NCBI RefSeq assembly: GCF_037975245.1
Contig: NC_092578.1
Span: forward strand, 14,430,321 to 14,494,320
Length of the DNA stretch: 64,000 nt
Direction: 5' to 3'
From: Apostichopus japonicus
Taxonomy: Eukaryota; Echinodermata; Holothuroidea; Aspidochirotida; Stichopodidae
In this document: one piece after another, positions 23,367 to 35,916 of the stretch
Layout of the letters: every line of letters starts with the position of its first letter
Position numbering within the stretch: position 1 is the first letter of the stretch
Position numbers and translations under genes: made by a program
Notes under the pieces: model-generated
The model's database searches: none
What the model saw: the letters and a program-made list of their open reading frames with translations, nothing else
What the model was told of the DNA's origin: nothing

Positions 23367-24756
23367 CAATTCCACTTGTTTCCAAGATTGATTCCTAATA
23401 CATGGAAAAATATATTATTGTCATATTTTCTGCGTCCCTTCATACGTTAGAAAGTATATTTTTTACATTCCTCCTTTAATTTGCTAATCAGGGCACCGAT
23501 ACTGTTTTCTAATTTGGGGTGGGGGGGGGGGCAAGACAGCCTGAAGCCAAGAAAAAAGTTGTCAACATTCACCAACTTTGAAACGGTTGAAAACGGTTCT
23601 TTTTGAAAATCATTGCTTTGAAAATTATTGGGGTCATGCCCCCGCCCCCACCAATGTGTCGGTGGCTATGCAAATGTCATTTCAATTTTTAGTACATATG
23701 TGCCTGGTTTCATTGCAATTTCTGCTTGTTCCTGGAGTTACTAGTTCAAAGTTGTTTTGCTTGTGTCCATATCCTAGGAACTAGTTCAATACATGGAAAA
23801 AACATTCAACTTATATCCTTCTTTAAAGTTGTGTTGGTCCCCCCCCCTCCCCTTAAAATACCATTAATAATATATACAGTCAAGAAACTTATTACAACCG
23901 CCCTCTCCCCAGTACGAAACAAGTATGGCATAAAGGTTAGAACACGCTTGTCGCATCTTTACAAAGTACCTTGACTGCAAAAAATGTGTATTTAACGGCG
24001 GATCCTGCATGATGGGTATTAAAGCTCCGATAGACTGACGTCCCATTTGCTTTTCCCTATATCTAAAGACGCCTTCGAATGGCTCTCATCCGTTCACCTC
24101 ATTGAAACCGGTTAACCGAGAACTGTGCACCGGAGGTATGGGCCGAAATATTGGGAATTTACTTACTAGTTTGGGATCACATCACAATTAATCTTTTAAA
24201 TTGCGTTTATTAATCTGTATATATTATAAAAATCATCACGACCGTCTAATTGCAAATGCGTATAGATGTGCATGGCTTGAGGGTCAGAAGGCATGTTTTA
24301 GGTGATGGAAACTGCTATTTCCGAGCCCTCAAAGATGAGCCAATCAGAACCGGAGTATAGCTTTCGTATATTTTTCGTAGTTGTGTGAAACACATGTATA
24401 TGAAATACTTTTAACTTTGAAAATTGAAATTTATTTTTCACTTCTTAAAATGAAACTTGACTAAAACAAACTAATGAGTTTCTTTGTAGCCGGATTTCAC
24501 TATGAACACTAGCATTGAAATCGATATATACATATATTTCGATTTCAACCCAAAATGTTGTTTTAAGTATATGGTAATTATGAATATCTTTCTCGAAAAA
24601 CAAAAAACGGAAAGTTTTTAAAGGATTGTAGATACCAAAACATCCACTATTACAGATCCAATATACTGTACTATCCAGCTTATGATGAATGTTATGACGC
24701 AAGGGTGGCTATAGTTACACTTCTATAAGACTAAGCTATATACCTTACAGCATATA

Positions 24757-25130
24757 CAGGGGCGTCGGAAGCTATTTGGGATTGGTACGGCAGATCAGAG
24801 TGTGGCCATCTATCATAATTATCGGGGGGGGGGGGCGTTTGGTAGGTCAAACTATGCTTAGCGCCACCATGGTTGGCGCGTAGCGTAATGGAGAAAATTT
24901 TGCAAAAATGCCTCCCAGATTGCAGGAAATGGCCCGAGCTTGAAAACAAGACCTGCCAGAGTAGTCAAATTTAGTCTACTGGCCGTCATCATTATTGAAA
25001 ATTATTGAAAAATATACCTCCCAGATTATTTGTTGACATTTTTTTTCTTAGTCCTACTTTTTTTTTTTTTCGCGCCGTGAATATTGGTCCGGCGTTCGCC
25101 GGACCTGCCGAACCGGCTCCGACGCCCCTG
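24757..25130. mobile_element. hAT-like non-autonomous element, 374 bp
   Basis: The ends CAGGGGCGTCGGAAGC and GGCTCCGACGCCCCTG are inverted repeats. The interior has the module GCGCCACCATGGTTGGCGCG + TAGCGTA followed by CTCCCAGATTGCAGGAAATG, shared with elements at 34.4, 43.7, 44.4 and 45.1 kb. The flanks are TA-rich and the duplication is not clear. Confidence 0.8.
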
Positions 25131-27101
25131 ATATATAGAGCAGACTAAAGTGAAGTAAAAAGAAAGCGACGTCACCCAAAATGACCTGTCCAGTGTCATA
25201 CTATGTCCCTAATTAAAAGTCGTAAGCACCAAGTTTGTCACAACATTACCAGAAACATGCAAATAAATATTCCAGATATTTGTTTACAGAAAGTGTGATA
25301 CGTTTCATGTGTTTGTGGCCATATTACATTTCTAATACTTTTTGTATCACTATATAAGATCAATTTTGTTATGTAGATACCGAGCGATGTTTACTTTGTT
25401 TTGTGCCTTCTAACATTACATACTAAGCTTTTGAATTATAGACTATACTTAATAATAAATTCTTGTGTAAGAAAACAACAAGATACTTGATACACATTAT
25501 AGCCTAATGGCTCCATAGCAACATGAGTTTATGCTACCAGCTTGTTAGAATCAGATTTTATAACATTTTAAAGAAGATAGCCAATATGTATAACATGTCA
25601 CAGGTCAAAGAAAGGGCGCCGGAGGGTATAATAAAGATTGCGAGGGTGGGGCGGGGTGTGGGGGCATATAAAGGGTCAGATAATGTATAAAATGACGATA
25701 AACATTGTGCCCTATACTTGATGTAAATATAACGTCACACAGGAAGTCGCCATAATTATTAAATCCTTCTGACATTCTGTTGTTTTTCTTTATGTTACGT
25801 TGGAATGCGAGAGGTCTCGATAACTAATTTTTAACGAGACACAAGCCTGGGTTCGTTTCCGTAAGGAACACAGACAAATTGACGAGTCTAGAGATTTTAA
25901 ATGAGAACGTAAACTATATTGAACAATGGATCTCGAACCAACAACAACAAGTGGTAATTACAAATATATAGAAAATTACTCACAAACTTAACAAGATAGG
26001 ATACACTTTAAAACACGCTGGTCTCTTCCAACGGCGATATCCCTCAGCGGCCACGACCTTGATGACGACGATTCTCGGTCCGTTGTACCGCGAACTTCAC
26101 TGGTCCTCGACGAAGTTTCTCGCGATCCCAGAAACAGCATTCACCTTCTTTCCGGCGATGCTCCAAAATAGAAGACGGACTTCCAGCCACAATCGAGTGA
26201 AGCACAAGTCGAACTTCTCGCCGACTTAATATTACCAGAGTCAGTCCAAAATCAGCTTTATAGCCACCAACTCCTGGCGTAACGAACTTCCTCAACGGAG
26301 ACAGAAATTCTTCACCTTCTCCGCAATAACGACTGAAAACTGTAGTATCACAGTAAAGTCCTCTTCAAACTTCTGAATGGAAGTGTAGAATCAATCTTGG
26401 TATCGATATCTCAATCCTTCAGAAAATACTGGTAGTTGAGCACTGACGATATATAGTAGAATGATATAATATGTGTCGTCGCTTGTATTCGTACAGAAAC
26501 TGAGAAACTCTCCGATCTGGGCGGGTTTATATACGATTCGCCATGTCAAGAATCATCTAGATCTCTCTCGATACACCTGAGTAACAACGCGACCCGGTTT
26601 CTCTATTCTTGGAAGTCCTTTTTGCATCGCTCGCGAACATTCCAGAGAATCCACGAAGATGTGTACAGCTTACACGCGATCTCACGTAAACCGAGACCAG
26701 CGCGTCATCATAAGGAATATACCAGAACAATCGTGTATTATAACATTCTGACACGGTAACCCGACCTAATTTCTCAAATACTGATTTATCACGTGGGCAA
26801 TTTCAATTACTCTCCACATAACATTAGGTTTCTCGCTAGCAGTGACTAGCGTTAATAGTATATAATAGTACTTTTTAGGAAATATTTACTGATTTGAGGT
26901 AGGGCCATGCCATGGACCTTTATGGATGAACAGGATGTGGCCCCGGGGTCAGTTAGGCTTACGTCCATGTAGTAGGGTTAGGTCTGCCTCCTGAAAAACA
27001 AAAAACTCAAAAGTTAGACATCAAATGGTGCATTCTGAGGAACAAACAATTCATTAGGTCATGATCTATAATATGGTGTAACCGCAAGGCTGTGGTACAA
27101 A
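25131..27101. other. Spacer, nothing recognised
   Basis: AT-rich to 25.9 kb. 25.9-26.8 kb has a more balanced composition with many CG dinucleotides, which could be an old LTR-type or other element; I could not identify protein motifs. The 83-codon minus-strand open frame at 26044-26295 has no recognised domain. Confidence 0.5.
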
Positions 27102-27236
27102 CAAGGGCGTAGGAACCGGGGGGCTGCCAAAAATATCCAAAGGGGGAGGGGGACAACCCCTCCCCTTAGACCCCTCCCCCAGGCCGGCCATCAGTCTTCA
27201 GCCCCCCCCACTCAAAAGTACCTTCCTACGCCACTG
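27102..27236. mobile_element. hAT-like miniature element, 135 bp
   Basis: The ends CAAGGGCGTAGGAACC and CCTTCCTACGCCACTG are inverted. An exact 8-bp duplication GGTACAAA flanks it (27094-27101 and 27237-27244). The interior is the palindromic C/G-rich CCCCTCCCC module. The same family occurs at 39643-40014. Confidence 0.9.
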
Positions 27237-27592
27237 GGTACAAATACCCCCAACGGAACGTTTCCTACGACTGACGGTGGGCAGATAAACTCCCTAACTT
27301 TTGGGCACGCACCTACTGAGCAAGGTACCTTTCAATAATATTCAGTAGTTCAGTTTTTCCTTACTATCATTCCTTATCATCATTCGGATTCCCTGACAAA
27401 ACGAATATTAAGGAGATGATGTAAATATGATTCGTAGTATGTAACACTTGTCCCCTCCCCCCCTCCCATCTAAAGAGCGGTGTTTGGGGAGAACTAGTTT
27501 TATTCCTCTTCCCCCTTACTTTACATCTTTGCCCCCGCCCCAAAAATTCAGGTTATTTTCCCCTTGTGAGTAATTTATTCATTCTTGTACAG

Positions 27593-27788
27593 CTTCGATC
27601 CTTTCAAACGCAAGAAATTCGACAAGGATGGAATGCCTGCACAAGCACCAGCAACAGACGTTTATCCGGAACTTAACGATGGTTTTGACCATGCAACAGA
27701 TGCAAGAAAATTTCCAGTATTTTTGAAAAGAATCAATAGCAGCCACCGGAACACCCCTATAAATATAAATATTTTGGTTTTAATTTAA
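27593..27788 (+). CDS. Possible exon, unrecognised
   Basis: Follows a plausible acceptor (cttgtacag|C). It reads SFDPFKRKKFDKDGMPAQ, TDVYPELNDGFDHATDAR and KFPVFLKRI before losing coding character and stopping at 27788. The composition looks protein-like and unlike the neighbouring spacer, with charged residues and no low complexity. No partner exon or domain is identified; it might be the last exon of a gene upstream or a relic. Confidence 0.3.
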
Positions 27789-28244
27789 ACTTACATGATC
27801 TACGTAAACATTTTACTTGAATAAGTTTTCATTTTCATTTTCTTTAAAAAATCATGTTATAGCCCTCTTGTTATGTTTGGTAAATATGGATCTAAAGGGA
27901 TTTCGACATCAGATCATAATAAATTTCGCCGGCAGATATAGCCAGCCTTACTGACAAAATTGGGCAAGCCAACATTTGAAACGGGAGTCTCTGGAGAACC
28001 AAAGGATACTTCAACTTGGGACAATATTTCAACAGCCTTTCGAATAAACTTTTGGCGTTCAATAATTCGGGCGAATTGCGCAATATATGAAGTTTCAATG
28101 TTAACATTGTTATTAGTTACTTTTAGTTTTAGAGTGAATTGACTGCGAGCAGGTACAAGCGAATTTCTGTGGCAGGGAGCCGCAGAAATATCTTAAGAAC
28201 CTTTCCGAATATCACTGTAGAGAAGCTTCAAATTAAGGCACGTT

Positions 28245-28262
28245 ATGGCAAAAGTTGCATTG
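28245..28262 (+). CDS. Carbonyl reductase-like SDR, exon 1
   Basis: Six codons MAKVAL from the ATG at 28245 to the donor ttg|gtgagc, phase 0. They supply the first beta strand of the Rossmann fold, matching the N terminus of carbonyl reductases (xVALVTGxNKGIG). The start is chosen because the join to 29442 gives VAL-VSGANKGIG. The exon is very short, so confidence rests on phase and family match. Confidence 0.65.
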
Positions 28263-29441
28263 GTGAGCTATCCAATTGACAGATTTGATTTTCATTTATA
28301 TATATTTTATGTAGCGGAACCAGGCGTTACAGTATGTATTACAGTCCTAACTTACTGTAGCTTAGGCTAGGATTAAGTCTACAGGAGGCGAACGGTTACC
28401 TACACTACAGTAGGCCTAGGTCCTCACGACTGCAACCGTACCGAACAGGAAGAAAAGTAGTATTTTAGAGCTAAGTTAGGCTATTCCTAAATGAATTGCC
28501 AGGAAGCCCTTTGTATCATTCAGTATGGCCCATAGTTACTTTACCAATGAGACCGCAGAGTACACAAAAATTTCACCCTAGGCTTGAGTTGACAGCATGT
28601 GATGAAGTACATCACTGCATGTGATCGCTTTCACTGACATATTTTGGCTTTAACAGAATTCAAGCCTTGAAACAAAGGGCAATAACAGGTATTTGCATTG
28701 AAAGATGCACTGTTTCACAATATTCTAGCCAACACGTGACATGTGAGAGAATCAAGAGCAACCGCAAACAAAGTCACCATTTCCAACAGTACAGTGCCAT
28801 ACAGAGTATCTAGGCCTACACCTGAAATCGCATTTCCCCCAACTATCCATTAGTCTGCACATGTAAATAATTGTTTAAAAATTCTGTAATTTTTTGTATT
28901 GATCTTAAGTCAGTACATTTTGCTTTCAGCATTGGAAACCAGCTTTATCCTGCTGTTCAGTGAATAGGCAACATGTGTCATGTTATTTATGTGACTGCCA
29001 CTATGCCAAGGGAATAACATGCCAGATTCCTTTTGTCCAGAAGCTTTGTGAGCAGTGAGGACACTTCTTATTCCCTTAACTTCAGGATGAATATCATGAT
29101 ATGTTCTCTTATTCCTCTGGCATCTTGAGCAAATATGTGTGATCACGTCTCTTTGTCAATTCAAGATTTGTAACTAAGGCTTTCGTTTTGTTTATTGCAA
29201 TGATTGTATTTCCCCGGTAACATTGAAATATGGTGTAGAAATTAGATTGGACTCGGAGGCAATAATGAACACTTTGCTAACACATACTGTACAATGTGTC
29301 ACATAAAGGTCTATCAAATGGATATTGACAGTTTTCAAGCTAAACAAAAATATCTTTGCACATGCAATTGAAAAGTAGGAAATGTAACCTATGATCATGA
29401 TAAATGCAGAAATAATTCAACGATGTTATTAATTCCTACAG

Positions 29442-29708
29442 GTCAGTGGGGCCAACAAGGGCATTGGTTTTGCTTGTATAAGAGCTCTTTGCAAGCAGCT
29501 TAAAGATGACAATGCCGTTTACCTGACTGCCAGAAATCCAGAGCTGGGTAAGAAGGCCGTGGCTGACCTCGAGAAGGAAGGATTGAAGCCTCGATTTCAT
29601 CAACTGGATATCACAGATCAAAGATCAGTGGAGGCATTGAGAGATCATGTCAAAAAAGAACATGGAGGACTGGATATTGTCATTAATAATGCTGGTTTTG
29701 CATTCAGA
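29442..29708 (+). CDS. Carbonyl reductase-like SDR, exon 2
   Basis: An 89-codon exon, acag|GTC to AGA|gtaagc, phase 0-0. It opens VSGANKGIGFACIRALCKQL, the NADP(H)-binding TGxxxGxG motif of classical short-chain dehydrogenases with Thr replaced by Ser. YLTARNPELGKKA follows, then FHQLDITDQRSV (the Asp that contacts adenine) and LDIVINNAGFAF (the structural NNAG). The sequence is closest to carbonyl reductase 1 types, cytosolic monomers that reduce carbonyl compounds with NADPH. Confidence 0.9.
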
Positions 29709-30252
29709 GTAAGCAAATGATAAATAAAAGATTCACTGCATGTTTCTTAGAGGTGCTGGAAGTGTTAACAAAGACATTCGCAGAACCAAAAGTTTTGAAA
29801 TTTTGTGAAATCAAACGTACTGTAGTTTTTTTTTACATTGGCGAAGGAAAATTTCCCAGACAGTTTGCAGTTATTCTTTTACCTTCATGTTCTAATTTTT
29901 TTAGTTTTTTTATTACCCACTTACTGTATGTCGATACTTGTAGATTGTTGGGGCCTTTCATAAACACTTTAAAGAAGCTTTGTGCATTGGTTTTGATAAG
30001 ATTAAATATTTCCTTTACCAATTTCCACCAATTGTAGAATTAAATATTTTAAGGAAGTACCTTTCAATTTAATAAAATAAGAAATTTACATGTTTTATGT
30101 CGTTTAAAATTTGGCATAATCTTCGAAGAAGTAATTTTTGAAAATTGTCAACTTTACAGTATGTTTTTTTTATCTTTCTCCAAAACATGTATCCCAGTTA
30201 GTGAAGACTGATATTGTATTTCGAAGTACCGTAATTGTCTTCTAATTTACAG

Positions 30253-30365
30253 CTGGATGACAAGGCATCAGCTGCTAAACAGGCCGCGGTCTCCTGTCAA
30301 ATCAACTACTTTGGTACTGCCAGGGTCTTTGATGTCTTATCACCACTTTTACGTCCTCATTCAAG
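30253..30365 (+). CDS. Carbonyl reductase-like SDR, exon 3 (last seen)
   Basis: Acceptor ttacag|CTG, donor AG|gtatgc, phase 0 to 2. It reads LDDKASAAKQAAVSCQINYF, GTARVFDVLSPLLRPHSR, matching the helix 4 region (INYFGT..VLLPLLRPHGR) of carbonyl reductases. The next family exon should carry VVNVSS and the catalytic Tyr-x3-Lys; no such exon is found before the next gene starts at 32579. The gene as seen covers under half of the usual 275-odd residues. Confidence 0.87.
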
Positions 30366-32578
30366 GTATGCTTCCTAGTCAAGTAATAACTACATGTACC
30401 TAGATACTCAAAATGCATTAATTGTGCGTCGTTTATGTACACAAGGTAATTGTCCATCCTGTCTCAGTTCAAAAACAGTTATGCACCAGTTTTACTCTTT
30501 GGAATAGATTCCAAGTTTCATTCAGCCTGATAATTTTCAATATCATTTTGTTGTTCGTTGTTTTGATGACCTATTGGTTTACTTGTTATAGTTCTTTCGC
30601 AGATTAGAAGCTTATATAAGTTGTCAGGCAGATTATCTTCTCATCTTTCTGAGCTGTTCGGTAGCTCATGTTATGCTTCAAACGGAAGAGCCATTGCTAT
30701 GAAACTAGGCTTTAGCAAGTTACACTCGACTCCTACTTTCAGGTACAACTCTTCCCAGCTCAATACTTTGATGTTGCCACTTTTATTAGATATATAATAC
30801 AGATATAATACAGCCTGCTTTTTGTGGAGGTCAAATGTCAGTTGGAGTCACCAGGGGGTCAAATTGTGGAAACCTTGTTTTCTAATGTACCGTATCTCCC
30901 ACCAACCAGCCTATTTGGTAACATTTGCGTTACGTCTCATTAGAATAGGTGAGGCTGTTAGCAATTGGAAATGAGATTAAGGGCATCCATATAGGTATAA
31001 ATCAAGAAGTCTCGACCAAATCTCCATTGACGTAAGTGTGTCGCTATACCTTAAGTGCCTGCATGTGTACAAAGGTGTGTAATGAAACGTTGTACTGTTT
31101 GTACATGCTTAATGTATTGGATTGAAGATATCATTGTGAACCATCTTTTTATTTTTATTCCGTTGTTGATGGCTTCCGTCGTATATCGCAATTGTCGAGA
31201 CTCCTGCATGTGTCACATAAAAATTTCAGGTTAAGATGTTGTCACTTTGCGGGGGGAATGACCATGCGCCGTTTACGAAAATTAAATGTCGCTTAGTTAG
31301 ATGTTATAGAGGCAAACCAGGCGCAAAATCTTGAGGACGAGGGGGTTAGAATCACCCGGTGCCTGCTTAATGTACCACATTGAATGAAAAAAGCCTGTTG
31401 TCTTTGGTAGAGATCAATCTGTATGCTGAACACAAGAAAAGTTTCCAACTCGGTCATCAGCTGCCAATGTGAATATTGCATTTTTTGCTGTAGTACTTAG
31501 ATTGAAGCATGTGGTTCATCCTGGCTATACCCTACAGCCTAGTGTGTCACATTCATATAGGATTATTCATGTAGTAGCATTGACAATTTGACACAGTTAC
31601 TTCTTCTTCCCATATCTCCCACATATCCTCTAAATGGTATCAGGCCAGAGGCTGCACCCCCTCTCCCATAGCCCATTCTCACCAGGCCTGACCACACACT
31701 TGGTCATACCATCATTGACAAAGCATTGATGTGAATATAACCGCAAATATGACCCAAGTATGGAAACATTAAGGTGCCATAAAAATGTTAAGATCTTTTT
31801 CTGATGATATACTGATCAGCATGTTATCAATAATTATGTAGCAAAGTGTTGACTTGACGAGATTTTATAAATAATCAGTTTGCCATTTAACAGCAACATG
31901 TCGAATTCCATGATATTTAGTGAATTTGTCGCAAATTGTTGAGATATTATCTGAACAATTTATCATTTTGGGGAAAGTTCCTACTGATATTCACGAAAAC
32001 TTCTTAACAGATTGATGGCAACTTAAAGGTTTCCATACCTATAACGATTGACTCGTTATTACTGTTGTTGTGTTGTTAATAATCTTCATCGCCACTGTCC
32101 ACTCAATCGTCAATACTATGCGAGAGCTTTGCCTTGCGCAACACGTCAGAAAAATACTCATATTTATGTAACTGAAGCACAGTTGTGGGCCTGGGGAGTG
32201 CGTGGGTGGACGAGCTGGGTGATATTATAAACGCAACGATTGATTCGACGTATTGAAATCTAAAATGGACTTTGGTATTGTAACTCTGATAATCTAAATA
32301 GGTTATTATACTTAGTTGATAAACTGTACTAGTATATATGATAACGGATTGTTTGGCGTGAAATATACAGAGCAATACCGAAAGTTTAAAACAGTCATCT
32401 GGGTTGAAAAGGGCATTGTATTTAATTCATCATGGAACAGTAACAATAACGGGCAACTATAACCATATACTACATATTTTACAAGCGAGCCTAATTTGAA
32501 GGTATCACAACATTCCTTTAACACATATTTTTTTGTTTATATCTAATTATATAGATTTCCTGGCTATATTACGTCATC
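30366..32578. other. Region where the rest of the SDR gene is expected; none seen
   Basis: I searched all frames for VVNVSS, YxxxK and the C-terminal substrate-loop motifs of carbonyl reductases and found none. A splice-like segment at 30603-30741 (ttcgcag|ATT to TTCAG|gtacaa) is open in one frame but does not resemble the family. Confidence 0.55.
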
Positions 32579-32714
32579 ATGAAGGCGCTGACGTTGATTG
32601 TGTGTTGTTTTATTTGTTGGGATCTGATCGACGCTAATTCCAACCCTTACTTTCATCTATATGGTACTAACTGCAATCAAACGGGACCAGACGAGTTGGA
32701 ATGTTGTGATAATC
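32579..32714 (+). CDS. RTK-like gene, exon 1 (signal peptide)
   Basis: The ATG at 32579 opens MKALTLIVCCFICWDLIDA, a signal peptide with likely cleavage after LIDA, then NSNPYFHLYGTNCNQTGPDE and LECCDN. The cysteines and one NQT sequon are extracellular features. The donor C|gtaagt gives phase 1, completed by the next exon to a proline codon. It is the N terminus of a type I receptor-like protein. Confidence 0.75.
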
Positions 32715-33267
32715 GTAAGTATATAAACACAAGTACAACTCACATGACTCCACATGACGCCATGACGTCACAAATTACATGACGATGTCAGAACTGCCCT
32801 TTTTTCTTTTCTTGATAAGTTTCTCCATTTGATCGTTGTTCAGAAGTATACTATAGGCCTAACGCAATAGTTCACAACGGAGAGATAGTCATTGTCGTTG
32901 CATGCGTAGTCAAGGTTTACAGAAGTGTGTTTTCCATAGTAAATTAACTTCCCAGATGTTACGGCATATGCTATACATTTTTTTTTCAATTCTAAAAAGA
33001 GGGAAAAAATATTGTCATGTATTTTGAAAAGACTTACACAAATGTAAATGAACCAATTAATAAAAAGGATATAAATGACAAAATACCACAGAGCTCCCCG
33101 TATACCGCCTCATGACCCTGACCATTGTACTACAATATATAGGTTTCATCGGCTTGAAAATATAAAACTGCGAAAATCTTCCAGCCTTTCTCGGAGTTCT
33201 GATACTAGCGTCACGTTTAACATATAATTATATCAACTAATAATTATTTTTCACTGTTCGAGTTTAG

Positions 33268-33378
33268 CTCCCATCGATCCATTGAAATTGGAAATAGACT
33301 TCGTTACACTACGCCTTGATGACGTAACTAAACCATGGCAACTTGACGCAACGATCACGTGGGTGCCGCTAACAGCAG
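33268..33378 (+). CDS. RTK-like gene, exon 2 (FN3 strands A-B)
   Basis: Acceptor gtttag|CT, donor G|gtaaat, phase 1-1. It encodes [30 protein letters not shown]. The ITW tryptophan fits strand B of a fibronectin type III domain. The following intron holds the GGAT microsatellite. Confidence 0.75.
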
Positions 33379-33429
33379 GTAAATGTGTATCGTCTGGTAT
33401 TGGGTTTGTGATTCATTTTGGGTATCATA

Positions 33430-33952
33430 TCTCATAGATAGATGAATGGATGAATGGATAGCTGGATAGCTGGATGGATGGATGGGTGGGTGGATGGATG
33501 GATGGGTGGATGAATGGATGGATGGGTGGGTGGGTGGGTGGATGGGTGGGTGGATGGATGGGTGGGTGGGTGGGTGGATGGGTGAGTGGATGGATGGATG
33601 GATGGATGGATGGATGGATGGATGGATGGATGGATGGATGGATGGATGGATGGATGGATGGATGGATGGATGGATGGATGGATGGATGGATGGATGGATG
33701 GATGGATGGATGGATGGATGGATGGATGGATGGATGGATGGATGGATGGATGGATGGATGGATGGATGGATGGATGGATGGATGGATGGATGGATGGATG
33801 GATGGATGGATGGATGGATGGATGGATGGATGGATGGATGGATGGATGGATGGATGGATGGATGGATGGATGGATGGATGGATGGATGGATGGATGGATG
33901 GATGGATGGATGGATGGATGGATGGATGGATGGATGGATGGATGGATGGATT
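33430..33952. repeat. GGAT/ATCC microsatellite
   Basis: About 520 bases of GGAT tetranucleotides: degenerate (GGGT, GAAT) for the first 150 bases, then essentially perfect from about 33583 to 33950. All frames stay open on both strands (WMDG, SIHP and similar), so the long open frames here are not genes. It lies in intron 2 of the RTK-like gene. Confidence 0.98.
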
Positions 33953-34090
33953 GACAAAATGTTAGCAAAAGTAGGCAACATTGAACAATTAATTAAACAA
34001 TTTTCATCAGATGAGTCTTGGGAGAGCGTTAAAAGAAGCCAGAGATATGTACATAGATAGATTATATTTTTTGTACTTTTTTTTCTACAG

Positions 34091-34251
34091 ATTTTTTAGA
34101 GTACGCCGTAAGATTTCAACCAGTTGTGACCATTGATGAACTAAATGCGAACGAAACAGGCTTTTTTACTGAACCGAGAATCTTTTGTCTTGAGAAAGAT
34201 GAAATCCTTGTCGATTCCTGCACAGATGAACCATTCTTTGATACCATTACG
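34091..34251 (+). CDS. RTK-like gene, exon 3 (FN3 strands C-E)
   Basis: Acceptor tctacag|AT, joined to exon 2 through an Asp codon, then [37 protein letters not shown] and [14 protein letters not shown] is FN3 strand C. The donor ACG|gttcgt is weak but the phase (0) fits the next exon. Confidence 0.7.
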
Positions 34252-34415
34252 GTTCGTCTTCCATCTTTTTCGCCTTTTCCTTAATTCCACTTTAAGTTCG
34301 ATCGTATCGTAGAAGCGGATTTGTGGTGTACAGTAACTTCGCGTGTCCCTGTGTTAACTTATGTAGCTGCACTGATAGACAATGTAGTTGCCATGGTCGT
34401 AAGTCAAATTGTAAC

Positions 34416-34811
34416 CAGTGGCGGAGCTAGGGGTATTGGTCAGAGGGGCGAGAATTAATGGTCTGTAGTGGCGCTTTCGACTATCTAAGCGAAGTGCCAC
34501 CACAGTTTGGCGCGGAGCGTACAGAATTTTTTTGAGTAAAGATACTCCCTAGATCGCAGGAAATGACCCTTTCCAGGCCTTGCTAATCTGCAGATAAACG
34601 AAGAATAAATAGGTGTCATCGCTACTTTGTCAGAAAATTACACCAACAAAATGTGACAAATGTCAATAGGTATATGAGAGCGCAATAAAATAGTCAATAA
34701 TCGCGAATAAGTAAAAAGTTGTCAAAAGCTGAAAAGGGCGCCAGTAGTCCATTTGAGTCCGTCAGGGGGGGGGGGATCCGCCCCTCTGACTGTATGGACG
34801 CTCCGCCACTG
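34416..34811. mobile_element. hAT-like non-autonomous element, copy 1 of CAGTGGCGGAGC family
   Basis: The ends CAGTGGCGGAGC and GCTCCGCCACTG are perfect inverted repeats. An exact 8-bp duplication ATTGTAAC flanks the element (34408-34415 and 34812-34819). A second copy lies at 44372-44736. It is an intronic insertion in the RTK-like gene with no transposase frame. Confidence 0.92.
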
Positions 34812-35859
34812 ATTGTAACCACTTTTTTAATCGCAATCCTAATCTCCATAAACCTAACGAAACGGCGAACTTTTCCACAGTGAAACTATAAGAAACATCA
34901 TTTGTGTAAATTTTTGTATTTTAAGACAATTTTGTGGAATATTTTCCTCATTAAGCAGAATTGTAACATAAACTGCAGCGCATGCGCAAAGTTATGCAAA
35001 CCCTTCCTTTGCATCGAACAGTTTGACTCCGGATCTGTACAAGTGTTAACTCTTTTTATTTAATGGAGGAATTTGGTCAAAGCATCGATGAAATCCCATA
35101 GCTGAACGATACAACTAAACCACTGCACAAAATCAGTGAGATCGTCATCAGCGCTATTTTTTCCTTATGATATCGCGAATTTACCGTAGCCATAATACTA
35201 TCATGCAGACTTTCGAGGGTCCGTTCATTATGTTGATACTTTACTTAATTTTTTGCAAAGTACTCCAGACAAGGATAGATAGCATTAAGTGTCTAAATGA
35301 GTGACAACATGCTCTGGGTAAACGGTCTTCTAGCATCTTTAGGTATGGGGGGGGGGGGGGCGCAACAGGCGTGGGTATCTCTTCTGACGAACACAAGGTG
35401 ACCGTGGTTGGTTATGGTCGTGAATATTATTAATATCAATGACAACAGTTTTAGCCCTGATGCAAAATAAAAGCTAGTCTGCGCACATTTTCCTTGAAAA
35501 CTGCGATATGGATATACAGAGTATACTGTCTTCTTATTTGTATTGAAAAGTAAGATTATAGCCGAATCCGACACTGCATGAAATGATAAAAAAGTTTGGA
35601 TCTATTATTAATCTAACCGATTGTATTAAGAAGGTATTGAGTAATCGATTACGTGTTAAAAATCATTACTTTTTTCTTGTAGTAATTTGTCTTCTCTGAG
35701 GTATCTAATTTGTCACTAATTCTGCTTTTAACGTCTGCTTTTAACGTCTGCTTTTAACTGCTTTTAACTCATGCTTTTAACGTGTAAACATATATTGTTG
35801 GTAGTAATTGCCATGGCTAATGTACCCAACACACTTTTGTTTGTATCTTTTTCGTAAAG

Positions 35860-35916
35860 AATTCTACCAGTCTATATGTACAAGATCTGCTCTTTGGATT
35901 TCCGTACAAATTCGAG
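35860..35916 (+). CDS. RTK-like gene, exon 4 (FN3 strand F)
   Basis: Acceptor cgtaaag|AAT, donor GAG|gtaagg, phase 0-0, 19 codons: NSTSLYVQDLLFGFPYKFE. The pattern SLxVxDLxxxxxYxFxV is the strand E-F region of FN3 domains and completes the domain started in exons 2 and 3. The next recognisable exon (36548) begins in phase 2, so at least one exon between them is missing. Confidence 0.65.

Noticed and set aside
26044-26295. Minus-strand open frame of 83 codons in CG-rich sequence
   Set aside because: No recognised motif, no splice partners and no supporting neighbour; recorded only as part of the spacer.
30603-30741. Fourth exon of the carbonyl reductase
   Set aside because: Splice-like borders exist, but the frame required by exon 3 (phase 2) hits a stop, and no frame resembles VVNVSS or YxxxK.
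33355-34060. Long open frames (SIHP and WMDG repeats) on both strands
   Set aside because: Products of the GGAT microsatellite, which lies in an intron between two phase-matched FN3 exons.
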